Assembly (NCBI GenBank): GCA_002726335.1
Contig: PBSR01000088.1
Span: forward strand, 1 to 14,521
Length of the DNA: 14,521 nucleotides
DNA from: Gemmatimonadaceae bacterium
Lineage (GTDB): Bacteria; Latescibacterota; UBA2968; UBA8231
Reading direction: 5' to 3'
Part shown: positions 1-7,619 of the stretch, one piece after another
How positions within the stretch are numbered: the first letter of the stretch is position 1
Layout of the letters: every line of letters starts with the position of its first letter
Notes under the pieces: generated by a model
What the model saw: only the letters and a program-made list of their open reading frames with translations
What the model was told of the DNA's origin: nothing
Database searches by the model: none
Made by a program: the position numbers and the translations under genes

Positions 1-2077
1 CCGGATCAAATCCAAGATTCACGATCCTGGCATCCAGGTTGAGTCGCGCCCGCATCTGGTGGACGGTACTCAGTTTCACGTTCTGGTTGAACAGTCCATC
101 ATTCTCCAGCATGGACTGCGCCATAGAGCGCTTGCCGGTATAGAACGACGTGAGCATATCTCTCGTCACACCCCACGTGTTGCCATTGTACCACAGTGAC
201 TGGCCGAGGGCGAAGACGGCAAGCAGGCTCAGCAGGCCGGCCCTCGCCCACGGCCGTATGGCATCCCTGCAGAGGGCATCGATGATGGCTCGGTTCAGCG
301 GAACGAATACCAGGGTCAATAGCAGCGCTGAAAAAGCATAGAGCCGTGAAAGACTCACGTTCCGGATGAAAAGGCTGAACAGGAGGGCCGAGCCAGCAAA
401 CGCAGTCAGCACGGTTACGGAGTAGGCCTGACCCCGTGCTGCGCTCAACGGCCAGCGTCTCGCCGTGAGGACAATCGCTGCGAGGAGACCCGGGATGATC
501 ATTGTGGGGGGGAAGAAGGCGTGCAGGTGATGGTAGCGGAGCGTCTGGAAGAGCCAGTGCGTCAACGACGCAGACAGATTCAGCCGATCGCTTTCCGAAT
601 CCAGCAGGAGGGCGATCCCAGTGACGCCGAAGGTGTCATCGAACCTCTGTTGGTCTGCCAGAGACCAGAAGAAACCAAGCGGGACGGTTTCCGCGAGTCC
701 CGTGGCGCCGTAGTTGACGAGCAGGGCTGATGCGACCCCGACTACCATGGCAACCAGTGACCATCCCAGCATTGGCAGGTGGGGCCGCCACGCTGGGATA
801 TGACGGATCGGAAGAAGCAGGGCGAGCCAGAAGAGGGAGAGGATGGCCGAACCCATCGGAAGGTAGAAGCCTGCATAGAACGCCACGAAGGCCGTGACCA
901 CGGCGATCGCCCGGCGGGCGGCATCCGTTCTGTAGCCAATTTCGATCGTCGACCAGATGAAGAAGGCGATGAAACCGGTCAGGACATCATGATGCTTGAA
1001 GAAGTCTCCACGGTAGGTGGTCAGAAATACCGTGGTCCCCAGCAGGGCCCAGGATGAATCTCCCGTGAATCGACGCGTAATCAGATAGACAACGACTCCG
1101 GCAGACAGGACAAAACACAGCGACACGAGTTGCGGAGCTAACTCGTCACTGAGCGATCCGAGCAGGTAGAACAATCCCGCCCCTTTGGATACGTGGAAAT
1201 GATACCACGTCGGGTGTGGGCCGAGACTGCCGGTTGCCAGGACATCCCGATAGTAGTGCAGGTAATGTTCCCATACGTCATTTGTGGTCTGTCCGGGGTA
1301 GAGTCCTCGTGCCAGAATGATCAGCACCCCAGCCAGCGTCGTACACCAGACCAGAAGTGCTCGCAGCCACAACTGCGGCCCCCGCAGTGAGTGAAGTTCA
1401 TGGTGAACCTTGTGAGCCACCTGACGCATCAGGGGAAACACGAATGATGGGGCCAGTATCACCATAGGTACGGTCAACGTCAGAGCCGCCGGCAATCCGA
1501 TCAGACCGAACCATCCAAGCAGCACAAACATCAGGCCGTACAGACTGGCGCCACCAAAGAAGCAGAGTACGAATGTGCTTCCTGCGTCCTCGAGACTCGG
1601 ACGGGAACCCGGCACAAGCTCCAATGCCAGCCTCCCGAGCGTAAAGCACGCGATCAGCAGGGCGAAAGCGAGAATGAGCCGGCAGGCCGAGTATGTGATG
1701 ATGAACGACCCGCCTCTTGGGTAGTCGGCTCCAGCGATGTCGGCGTTGACGAGGAAGGTCACGGATGCCATAAACACCAACAGGAGCAGCGAGCGAACGA
1801 TGGCGAGCTTCAAGGGCGATGGGGCCGCGTGCTGACCCTCGTCCTGGGCCGACCCGGTGCCACGCGGAACCCCACGGCGCTGGAATACCTCGGCCAGTGC
1901 CGCAACGGCGAAGCCGATCGCACCTATCCCCCATCCGATGAGGGCCTCCGTACCGAAAACCAGCCGGACCTCGGGGATGTAGGCGGCGAAGACACCCAGG
2001 GGAGCGAGTACTTCGACCAGGCGAACGACAGGCGGTCGCCTGGCGAAGTAGGCGCGTGCTGCCTGGACCAATGGCAT
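1..2077 (-). CDS. Multi-spanning membrane protein, glycosyltransferase-C-like (partial, 3' end missing)
   Basis: An uninterrupted reading frame runs from the ATG at 2077 through 692 codons and leaves the window at base 1. I translated it by hand and met no stop. An AAGGA ribosome site lies 4 bases before the ATG. The protein is strongly hydrophobic, with roughly a dozen likely membrane segments; examples lie near residues 20-60, 92-112, 125-150, 167-218, 238-260 and 313-333. After the segment ending near 260 comes an exposed loop with acidic residues D267 and E270 in NDVWEHY, then aromatic and His residues near 290-296. An acidic loop after an early membrane helix is the layout of GT-C glycosyltransferases, which use polyprenyl-phosphate sugars at the outer face of the inner membrane. 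That assignment is inference from topology; no family signature was recognised. It is transcribed away from the central operon. Confidence 0.75.
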   Translation of the reverse strand, partial: MPLVQAARAYFARRPPVVRLVEVLAPLGVFAAYIPEVRLVFGTEALIGWGIGAIGFAVAALAEVFQRRGVPRGTGSAQDEGQHAAPSPLKLAIVRSLLLLVFMASVTFLVNADIAGADYPRGGSFIITYSACRLILAFALLIACFTLGRLALELVPGSRPSLEDAGSTFVLCFFGGASLYGLMFVLLGWFGLIGLPAALTLTVPMVILAPSFVFPLMRQVAHKVHHELHSLRGPQLWLRALLVWCTTLAGVLIILARGLYPGQTTNDVWEHYLHYYRDVLATGSLGPHPTWYHFHVSKGAGLFYLLGSLSDELAPQLVSLCFVLSAGVVVYLITRRFTGDSSWALLGTTVFLTTYRGDFFKHHDVLTGFIAFFIWSTIEIGYRTDAARRAIAVVTAFVAFYAGFYLPMGSAILSLFWLALLLPIRHIPAWRPHLPMLGWSLVAMVVGVASALLVNYGATGLAETVPLGFFWSLADQQRFDDTFGVTGIALLLDSESDRLNLSASLTHWLFQTLRYHHLHAFFPPTMIIPGLLAAIVLTARRWPLSAARGQAYSVTVLTAFAGSALLFSLFIRNVSLSRLYAFSALLLTLVFVPLNRAIIDALCRDAIRPWARAGLLSLLAVFALGQSLWYNGNTWGVTRDMLTSFYTGKRSMAQSMLENDGLFNQNVKLSTVHQMRARLNLDARIVNLGFDP

Positions 2078-2131
2078 TACGTCCTTCAGTTCACGGTGGT
2101 AGCGGCAACGGCTAGGAGAGTTACGCGGCCC

Positions 2132-2160
2132 ATTATGGTGAGTCCCGTCGCGTCAGACAA
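2132..2160 (-). promoter_or_regulatory. Sigma70-like promoter of the left membrane-protein gene
   Basis: On the minus strand TTGTCT (2160-2155, 4/6 match) is followed after exactly 17 bases by CATAAT (2137-2132, 5/6 match). Transcription would start near 2125, giving a leader of about 48 bases that carries the AAGGA site before the ATG at 2077. It is the best promoter-like match I found in the window; it rests on sequence only. Confidence 0.5.
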
Positions 2161-2247
2161 GGCTCATCTGGTCGATGCACGTTGGGCTCGACACCGCCTG
2201 GCGGCAGAAGGGGTACGCTACACAGAGGCGTTCACCAACTCTCAGGT

Positions 2248-2282
2248 GGAACCTGGACCGGCGACATGAGTCCCAGTACATT
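2248..2282 (+). promoter_or_regulatory. Candidate promoter of the ten-gene operon (ECF-type or sigma70-type)
   Basis: Two overlapping candidates lie just before the first gene at 2294. One is ECF/sigmaE-like: GGAACCT (2248-2254), 15 bases, then GTCCCA (2270-2275), close to the GGAACTT-N15-GTCTAA pattern known for envelope-stress sigma factors. The other is sigma70-like: TGGACC (2254-2259), 17 bases, then TACATT (2277-2282), with 4/6 matches each. Either would give a leader of only a few to about a dozen bases. The sequence alone cannot decide between them. Confidence 0.3.
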
Positions 2283-2293
2283 CAACCCTTCCA

Positions 2294-2671
2294 ATGTCAG
2301 GAGACCTGCTCCGCCGACTCTTTGAGTTGACGCGCGCCCACTTGGGCGACCGAGAACCCCGATCGCCCGTCGACGACGAATCGTGGCATGGTGCGTCGGA
2401 ACAGGACTCCGGGGCGGAGGGCGCCCAGGCAGAACGCGCAGACGATCGTCGGGACGGGGTGCTGGCCGGGTACTACGCCAACCTCGAGATTCCCTACGGT
2501 TCAGATCTGTCCGCCGTGCGGTCGGCCTGGAAACAGATGATGAAGAGATACCACCCCGACCTCCACGGTGAGGACCCGGAGAAGCGGCAGGTCGCCAGCG
2601 AGTTGACGGCTGAACTGACACGGGCATACCAGGAGCTGGCGAAGGTGCTGGAACAGGACGGGAACCGTTAG
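2294..2671 (+). CDS. Small J-domain protein (DnaJ-like co-chaperone)
   Basis: The protein has 125 residues. Residues about 1-55 are polar and probably disordered. A J domain fills residues about 60-120, starting YYANLEIP and carrying the HPD motif at 87-89, which in the family stimulates the ATPase of DnaK-type Hsp70. There is no G/F region, zinc-finger region or client-binding domain, so it is a J-domain-only co-chaperone that must get its specificity from a partner. The ATG at 2294 has no clear Shine-Dalgarno sequence. No in-frame ATG lies close upstream, and the candidate promoter sits immediately before it. As first gene of the operon, with PspA and a YbjN/CesT-like protein next, it may recruit Hsp70 to PspA assemblies; this is inference. 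The J-domain assignment itself is secure. Confidence 0.88.
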   Translation: MSGDLLRRLFELTRAHLGDREPRSPVDDESWHGASEQDSGAEGAQAERADDRRDGVLAGYYANLEIPYGSDLSAVRSAWKQMMKRYHPDLHGEDPEKRQVASELTAELTRAYQELAKVLEQDGNR

Positions 2672-2693
2672 CGGACTATCTTTCGAGGCTACT

Positions 2694-3095
2694 ATGGCAG
2701 ACCATTTCGAACGCGTCAAAGAGTACATCGTCGACCTGGGTTTCTCCATCGACGAGGAGATCGCCGACGAGGAGATCATCATCATCAACGATGAGGAGCG
2801 CGGCATCCACCAGCTCGTCATCGATTGCGAGGACGACCTTCTGGTCCTTGAGCAGCTCATCCTCAAGTTTCAGGGCGAAGTTCCCACGACAGTCTATCGC
2901 CGCCTCCTGCAGATGAACCGGAGCTTCGTCTTCGGTGCCTTCGTCCTCAACGAAGAGGGCGACACCCTGCTCTATCGAAACACCCTGGCTCTGGACAATC
3001 TGGACCTGAACGAGCTGGAGACGACCATCAACGCCCTCAGTCTGGGCCTGGCCGAAAACGGCGACGAGCTCCTCGGCTTCGTCGCGGGAGAATAG
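2694..3095 (+). CDS. Acidic YbjN/CesT-like small protein
   Basis: The protein has 133 residues and is very acidic, with runs of Asp and Glu near residues 20-35 and 44-48. The order of an N-terminal helix, beta strands, a helix with an RRLLQMNR segment near 67-75, further strands (FVFGAFVL, TLLYRNTL) and a C-terminal helix fits the YbjN / CesT-Tir-chaperone fold. That fold usually binds helical or disordered segments of partner proteins. There is no signal peptide, so it is cytoplasmic. GAGG at 2685-2688 is 5 bases before the ATG. It lies 8 bases before pspA, the position held by yjfI (DUF2170) before the pspA paralogue yjfJ in E. coli, so it may bind or control PspA. The family call is by pattern, not alignment, and DUF2170 is an alternative. 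Confidence 0.7.
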   Translation: MADHFERVKEYIVDLGFSIDEEIADEEIIIINDEERGIHQLVIDCEDDLLVLEQLILKFQGEVPTTVYRRLLQMNRSFVFGAFVLNEEGDTLLYRNTLALDNLDLNELETTINALSLGLAENGDELLGFVAGE

Positions 3096-3103
3096 GAAAC
3101 GTC

Positions 3104-3811
3104 ATGGCTGGCATTTTCAATCGCCTCTTCAAGGCCGGAGAGGCCGAGGCCCACTCCCTCGTCGACAAGCTCGAGGATCCCATCAAGATGAGCGAGCAGG
3201 CCGTTCGCGATCTGCGCAAGGACCTGCAGGAAAGCCTGAAGAGCCTTGCCGAGGTCAAATCTCTGGCGATTCGTATGTCCAAGGACGCCGACGACGCCAA
3301 ACGCCTGGCCGGTGACTACGAGCGCAAGGCCATGTTGCTGCTGCAGAAGGGTCAGTCCGGCGACGTCGAGGCCGGCGAAGCCGAACGGCTCGCCATGGAG
3401 GCCCTCAGCCGCAAGGAGGAGGCCGCCGCCCGGGCGCTGCAGACCACACAGCAGGCACAGACGCAGAATCAGATGGTGGCCAACCTTCAGAACAACGTCA
3501 ACGATCTCAAATCCAAGGTCGCTTCCTATGAGAACGACCTGGTCATGCTCAAGGCCCGGGCGCGCACCGCCAACGCCACGCGCAAGATCAACCAGCGCCT
3601 GTCCAACGTCGACACCAAGGGTACGGTGGCCCTGCTGGAGCGCATGAAGGACAAGGTCTCAGAGGAGGAAGCCCTGTCGCAGGCGTACGGCGAGATGGCC
3701 GACTCCGGAAGCTCCATCGACGACGAGATCGACAAGGCGCTGCTCAGCGGTGGCCCGAGCAAAGCCGAGGACTCACTGGCCCAGCTCAAGTCGAAGATGG
3801 GCATCAGCTGA
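3104..3811 (+). CDS. pspA: PspA/IM30 family phage-shock protein
   Basis: The protein has 235 residues, close to E. coli PspA (222). The N-terminus (MAGIFNRLFKAGEAEAHSLV) can form the amphipathic helix that PspA proteins insert into stressed membranes. EDPIKMSEQAVRDL (about 24-37) is the typical family segment. Residues about 25-185 are almost all heptad-rich charged helix, as in the ESCRT-III-like hairpin, and further helices follow to the C-terminus. Family members form rods or rings on the cytoplasmic face of the inner membrane and limit proton leakage. AGGAA at 3094-3098 lies 5 bases before the ATG. No pspF, pspB or pspC gene is in the window, so regulation differs from the enterobacterial psp operon, and the neighbours resemble those of the paralogue yjfJ. 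Confidence 0.93.
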   Translation: MAGIFNRLFKAGEAEAHSLVDKLEDPIKMSEQAVRDLRKDLQESLKSLAEVKSLAIRMSKDADDAKRLAGDYERKAMLLLQKGQSGDVEAGEAERLAMEALSRKEEAAARALQTTQQAQTQNQMVANLQNNVNDLKSKVASYENDLVMLKARARTANATRKINQRLSNVDTKGTVALLERMKDKVSEEEALSQAYGEMADSGSSIDDEIDKALLSGGPSKAEDSLAQLKSKMGIS

Positions 3812-3818
3812 TTTTTCT

Positions 3819-5498
3819 ATGAGTCACGTACCGCGCAGGAGCTTCCTCAAGACGCTCCTTGCCGGTTCCGTGTGTCTGCCTCTCGCCTGCACAGAGCGTA
3901 GGTCTTCGAGTTACGATGGCCAGATCGAGGCGCGTTTCGTCGATGCCGTGTCGCCGCAGCGTGGCCACATGCTGCGACGCCCCGTAGATCCCGCCCGGTT
4001 CCATGCGGTTGCCGAGACCGACGTCGATGTCCTCGTCGTCGGTGGCGGCGTGTCGGGACTGGCCGCCTGCTGGAAGCTCAAGAAAGCCGGCGTGGAGCGC
4101 GTGCTCCTCGTCGAGCTCGCCGACCGCCTGGGCGGCAACACCGCGGCCGGGCAGGCGGGAGGGCTCGATTTCCCGTGGGGAGCCCACTACATCAACGTGC
4201 CGCCCGCCGAGGCCGACTGTGTTCACGAGGTGCTGTCTGACCTCGACGTGATCACCGGGTACGACGCTGCGGGGCGCCCCCTCGTCAACCCCGATCACCT
4301 GCTGCGCGCGCCTGCCGAGAGACTGTGGGCCAACGGTGAGTGGGTCGAGGGACTCGACCCCTTTGCCGACGCCGGCCAGGACGAGGTCGATGATCTGCGG
4401 GCCTTCGAAGATGACATGCTGCGCTGGACCCTGCATCGCGGCCAGGACGGACGTCGCGGTTTTGCCATGCCCCTGGCCTACAGTTCGGCCGATGCCGACG
4501 TACGCCAGCTGGATGGCCAGACCATGGCCGAGTACATGGGGCACAAGGGTTGGCGCAGCCCTCGCCTGGGTTGGCTCATCGACCAGGCCTGCAAGGACGA
4601 CTATGGCGGACTCGCCAGCGACGTCTCCGCCTGGGCGGGTATTCACTATTTCGCCTGTCGCTACTACGACCGCCGCGTGCGCCACGACTACCCTTCTGAC
4701 ACACTGACCTGGCCTCAGGGCAACCAGTTTCTCGCCGACGGCCTTGCCCGCGGGCAGAGCAGCGACGAACAGTGGCTGGCTACGGCCGTCCTCGGCCTCC
4801 GTTCGGAGGACACCTCGGCCGAAGCCCTGTGTATTCACGCGCCCACGGGCGAACGGCGTCGGGTCCGAGCCCGCGGTGTCGTTTACGCCGGCAAGCTCCA
4901 CACCGCGCCGCACGTGGTCGCCGACCTGCCCACAGCCCAGCAACAGGCCATCAAGCAACTGGACTACATTCCCTGGCTCGTGGCCGCGGTACGGCTGACG
5001 GCCCCGCTTGCCGATGCCGGACTGGCATGGGACAATGTGTTGATGGACAGCCCGTCCGTCGGGTATGTCTCTGCCCGGCATCAGAGGCCCCCACCCTCCA
5101 ATCAGGACGGTGAGGTCCTCGTCTACTACCTGCCCCTGATCGGCGATCCGGCGGCCGCCAGGAAAGACCTGCTGGCCGACGATCCGCAGCCCTGGGCTCG
5201 CAAGGTGCTGACCGACCTGACACGCATCCATCCGCAGCTGCCGGATCTGGTGGAAGGGATCGACATCTGTCGCTGGGGCCACGGCATGGTGCGCCCCCGC
5301 CCGGGGGTAATCTGGGGTCCTGAGAGCCGCCTGCGGCGGATGCCCTGCGGCGTGGTGGAGTTCGCCACCTGCGATGCGGGCGGCCTGCCACTTTTCGAAG
5401 AGTCGATCTTCGCCGGCATCGCCGCGGCAGAGCGTTGTCTCGACAGGCTGGATACCCCCTACACGACCTCTCTCCAAGGGATGCCGGTTCATGGCTGA
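3819..5498 (+). CDS. Tat-exported FAD-dependent oxidoreductase (amine-oxidase-like)
   Basis: The protein has 559 residues from the ATG at 3819. This start is chosen because it creates a twin-arginine signal (PRRSFLK at 5-11), a hydrophobic stretch and LAC at 22-24, which could be an imperfect lipoprotein cleavage site. An earlier ATG at 3750 would overlap pspA by 62 bases and bury the signal. Residues 68-101 form the FAD-binding Rossmann unit: DVLVVGGGVSGL with the Gly motif at 75-80 and acidic E99, then DRLGGNT. A C-terminal segment with AGIAAAERCL fits the second FAD contact of the flavin amine oxidase / phytoene desaturase superfamily. It is folded with FAD and exported. Overlap by 8 bases with an aminopropyltransferase gene suggests a polyamine or other amine substrate, but nothing in the sequence proves it. 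No Shine-Dalgarno is visible, so translation may be coupled to pspA. Confidence 0.8.
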   Translation: MSHVPRRSFLKTLLAGSVCLPLACTERRSSSYDGQIEARFVDAVSPQRGHMLRRPVDPARFHAVAETDVDVLVVGGGVSGLAACWKLKKAGVERVLLVELADRLGGNTAAGQAGGLDFPWGAHYINVPPAEADCVHEVLSDLDVITGYDAAGRPLVNPDHLLRAPAERLWANGEWVEGLDPFADAGQDEVDDLRAFEDDMLRWTLHRGQDGRRGFAMPLAYSSADADVRQLDGQTMAEYMGHKGWRSPRLGWLIDQACKDDYGGLASDVSAWAGIHYFACRYYDRRVRHDYPSDTLTWPQGNQFLADGLARGQSSDEQWLATAVLGLRSEDTSAEALCIHAPTGERRRVRARGVVYAGKLHTAPHVVADLPTAQQQAIKQLDYIPWLVAAVRLTAPLADAGLAWDNVLMDSPSVGYVSARHQRPPPSNQDGEVLVYYLPLIGDPAAARKDLLADDPQPWARKVLTDLTRIHPQLPDLVEGIDICRWGHGMVRPRPGVIWGPESRLRRMPCGVVEFATCDAGGLPLFEESIFAGIAAAERCLDRLDTPYTTSLQGMPVHG

Positions 5499-7041
5499 GC
5501 CGACCGACACGGCGGAGACGGGCGGACGCTGGGGACCCGCTGTGCTGCTGGCCGCCATCTTTTCGGCCGCCGCCTGTGCCATCATCTACGAGCTGCTCAT
5601 CAGCAGCACGTCGGCCTATTTCCTCGGCGACAGTGTCGCCCAGTTTTCCATCACCATCGGACTCTTCCTCGCCTCCATGGGCCTGGGGTCCTGGCTGTCG
5701 CGGGCCGTCGACGACGAGCGCTTGCTGGAACGTTTCATCGCCTTCGAACTGTGGCTGGCAGCCGTGGGCGGGTGCTCGGTACCTGCACTCTACGTCGCCT
5801 ACCTCTACACTGACCACTTCCGCTACGTCATGGTGCTGCTCATCGTCGCCGTGGGCGCCCTCGTCGGCCTCGAGCTGCCGTTGTTGACTCGCATGCTGCA
5901 GAGACACGGCGAGTTGCGAACGGTGCTGTCCAACGTGCTCTTCCTGGACTACCTGGGCTCGCTGCTGGCAGCTCTGTTGTTCCCCTACCTCCTGCTGCCC
6001 CTGCTGGGGTCCCTCAACACAGCCCTTGTGGCCGGACTGCTCAATGTCGGGGTGGGGCTCGTGCTGCTGGCCGGGTTCTGGTCGCAGCTGATGGCCGGGC
6101 GGCGGATGCTCCTTGCACTGGGAATCGTCATCACCTGCGGGTTGGCCCTGGCTCTGGTGGCCGTCGACCCCATGCGCGAACGGCTGGAGAGCGATCTCTA
6201 TTCCGACCGGATCATCTACAGCGAACGTTCGCAGTATCAGCAGATCGTTCTCACCCAGTGGCAGGACGACGTACGGCTCTATCTGAACGGGCACTTGCAG
6301 TTCTCTTCGATGGACGAGTACCGCTACCACGAATCCCTCGTACACCCGGCCATGGCCCTGGCCCACAGTCGGCAACGGGTTCTCGTTATCGGGGGTGGCG
6401 ATGGTCTCACCGTGAGTCAGGTGCTGCGCCACAGTGATGTGGAGCGTGTCGACCTGGTGGACCTCGACCCGGCCATCACAGATCTGGCCCGGCGGGACCT
6501 GCGATTGACACGCCTCAACGACAATGCCCTCAGTCGGCCGCAGGTTCATATCTTTGCTGAGGATGGCTTCGGCTTCCTCCAACGCGGGCACGAAGCGTAT
6601 GGTGTTATCCTCTTCGACCTGCCGGACCCGCGGGACGAAGCCCTGTGCAAGCTGTATTCCGTCGAGGCCTACCGACTGGCTGCCCGGCATCTGTCGCCGG
6701 GAGGGGTGGTGGTCACGCAGGCCTCCAGTCCCTATTATGCTAAGACCGCTTTCTGGAGCATTGCCGCCACGATGGCTGAAGCCGGGTTCCACGTCATCCC
6801 CTACCACACCCTCGTGCCCTCCTTCGGGGAGTGGGGGTTCGTCGCCGGCACCACCGGTGGCGAAGGTCAGCTGGCGGACGTAACTATAGATGTACCCGAT
6901 CTGCGTTATGTCACGACGGAGTTGTTCCGTCACATGCAGGTTTTCCCCGCCGACATGAGCCGGCCGGCCGACGTCATCATCAACCGACTCGACCGACCCG
7001 TTCTCGCCCGGCAGTACCGTCAGGACTGGAGCCGCTGGTAG
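5491..7041 (+). CDS. speE: Membrane-anchored polyamine aminopropyltransferase (spermidine-synthase-like)
   Basis: The protein has 516 residues from the ATG at 5491, with AAGGG at 5476-5480 upstream. Residues about 14-225 hold about six or seven hydrophobic helices, and residues about 240-490 are a soluble spermidine-synthase domain. Visible family motifs are QYQ (248-250), DEYRYHE (275-281), the AdoMet-site GGGDG (301-305), VDLVDLDP (320-327) and FDLPDP (375-380) with catalytic-type D376. The reaction transfers aminopropyl from decarboxylated AdoMet to an amine acceptor, usually putrescine. Soluble SpeE is about 290 residues, so this is the long membrane-fused form. The AdoMet decarboxylase gene closes the same operon and would supply its donor. 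The acceptor may not be putrescine, since no ornithine or arginine decarboxylase gene is nearby. Whether the catalytic domain faces the cytoplasm depends on helix count, which I cannot settle by eye. Confidence 0.9.
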   Translation: MAEPTDTAETGGRWGPAVLLAAIFSAAACAIIYELLISSTSAYFLGDSVAQFSITIGLFLASMGLGSWLSRAVDDERLLERFIAFELWLAAVGGCSVPALYVAYLYTDHFRYVMVLLIVAVGALVGLELPLLTRMLQRHGELRTVLSNVLFLDYLGSLLAALLFPYLLLPLLGSLNTALVAGLLNVGVGLVLLAGFWSQLMAGRRMLLALGIVITCGLALALVAVDPMRERLESDLYSDRIIYSERSQYQQIVLTQWQDDVRLYLNGHLQFSSMDEYRYHESLVHPAMALAHSRQRVLVIGGGDGLTVSQVLRHSDVERVDLVDLDPAITDLARRDLRLTRLNDNALSRPQVHIFAEDGFGFLQRGHEAYGVILFDLPDPRDEALCKLYSVEAYRLAARHLSPGGVVVTQASSPYYAKTAFWSIAATMAEAGFHVIPYHTLVPSFGEWGFVAGTTGGEGQLADVTIDVPDLRYVTTELFRHMQVFPADMSRPADVIINRLDRPVLARQYRQDWSRW

Positions 7042-7046
7042 AACCG

Positions 7047-7619
7047 ATGATCAGCCTGAGCAAGAAATGGTTCGGAGGCGAGGACTCCGACGAGAATGTC
7101 GACGGTCTCGCCGACCTGCGGCTGGACTCGATGCGCCTGAGCGATCTCGTCGACTACGATCTGAAGACCTGGGAGGTCACCGCCCGGTGTGTCTACGACT
7201 ACGACGGCTTCCCTACCCAGGAGTGGCAGCTGACCGCCGGTGATGACGTGCGCTTTCTCGAACGTGAAGAGGAAGACGGAAAAGTCGGCTGGACGCTGAC
7301 GCGCAGTATCGGCCTCGGCGACATTCAGGAGGACGTCACCACCGCCCTCCGCGCTGACAGCGACCCGCCGGAGGCGATCCACTTCGAGTCCAGGCAATAC
7401 GAGGCCGTGGAATCCAATGCTGGTGTGCAACGCGACATCGACGCCGACGGCTCGACCTCCGAGGGCGAGGGACGGGAGTTCGTCAATTGGAGCTTCGAGA
7501 CGCAGGACGGGCGCCTGCTTTTTCTCGTGCAGTGGAGCGAGCAACGGTTCTCGGCCTACGAAGGGGAGTACGTCGAGGAGTATTCCTTCACCGATATTCT
7601 GCCGGGAGGCGACCGGTGA
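7047..7619 (+). CDS. DUF4178-like protein
   Basis: The protein has 190 residues, is acidic and has no signal peptide. The ATG at 7047 is 5 bases after the previous stop; an upstream in-frame ATG at 6831 lies inside the aminopropyltransferase gene and is rejected. Residues about 22-90 (LRLDSMRLSDLVDY, then EVTARCVYDYDG, EWQLTAGDD and WTLTRSI) show the strand pattern of DUF4178. A second beta-rich part follows at about 108-185 (FVNWSFETQDGRLLFLVQW). DUF4178 genes are often seen beside DUF350 and aminopropyltransferase genes; the role is unknown. In E. coli the same operon slot holds yjfK (DUF2491). The family call is by motif pattern only. The gene overlaps the next by four bases. Confidence 0.7.
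   Translation: MISLSKKWFGGEDSDENVDGLADLRLDSMRLSDLVDYDLKTWEVTARCVYDYDGFPTQEWQLTAGDDVRFLEREEEDGKVGWTLTRSIGLGDIQEDVTTALRADSDPPEAIHFESRQYEAVESNAGVQRDIDADGSTSEGEGREFVNWSFETQDGRLLFLVQWSEQRFSAYEGEYVEEYSFTDILPGGDR
7604..7609 (+). promoter_or_regulatory. Ribosome binding site deciding a GTG start
   Basis: GGGAGG lies 6 bases before the GTG at 7616. It fixes the lipoprotein start there, inside the last codons of the DUF4178-like gene, rather than at an in-frame ATG at 7487. Confidence 0.7.

Noticed and set aside
1398..1934. 178-residue open frame on the minus strand in the left gene
   Set aside because: It is in a different frame of the long membrane-protein gene and is Arg/Gly-rich with no hydrophobic pattern.
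2093..2137. 15-codon minus-strand frame between the left gene and its promoter
   Set aside because: It has no ribosome site of its own and lies in the predicted leader region; no support as a gene or leader peptide.
2184..2197. Sigma54-like GG-N10-GC upstream of the operon, considered because enterobacterial psp is sigma54-dependent
   Set aside because: Only the invariant dinucleotides match; the rest of the -24/-12 consensus does not, and such pairs are frequent by chance in GC-rich DNA.
3782..3816. Possible terminator or attenuator at the end of pspA (CAGCT/AGCTG arms followed by TTTTT)
   Set aside because: The stem is only 5 pairs with a 19-base loop and lies partly within coding sequence; too weak to call.
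3804..5585. 593-residue open frame on the minus strand opposite the FAD oxidoreductase
   Set aside because: It is a complementary-strand frame kept open by high GC; its translation has no domain, while the plus strand has a clear FAD protein.
4951..6933. 660-residue open frame on the minus strand opposite the aminopropyltransferase
   Set aside because: Its translation is His/Gln/Pro/Gly-rich without family motifs and lies opposite two well-supported genes.
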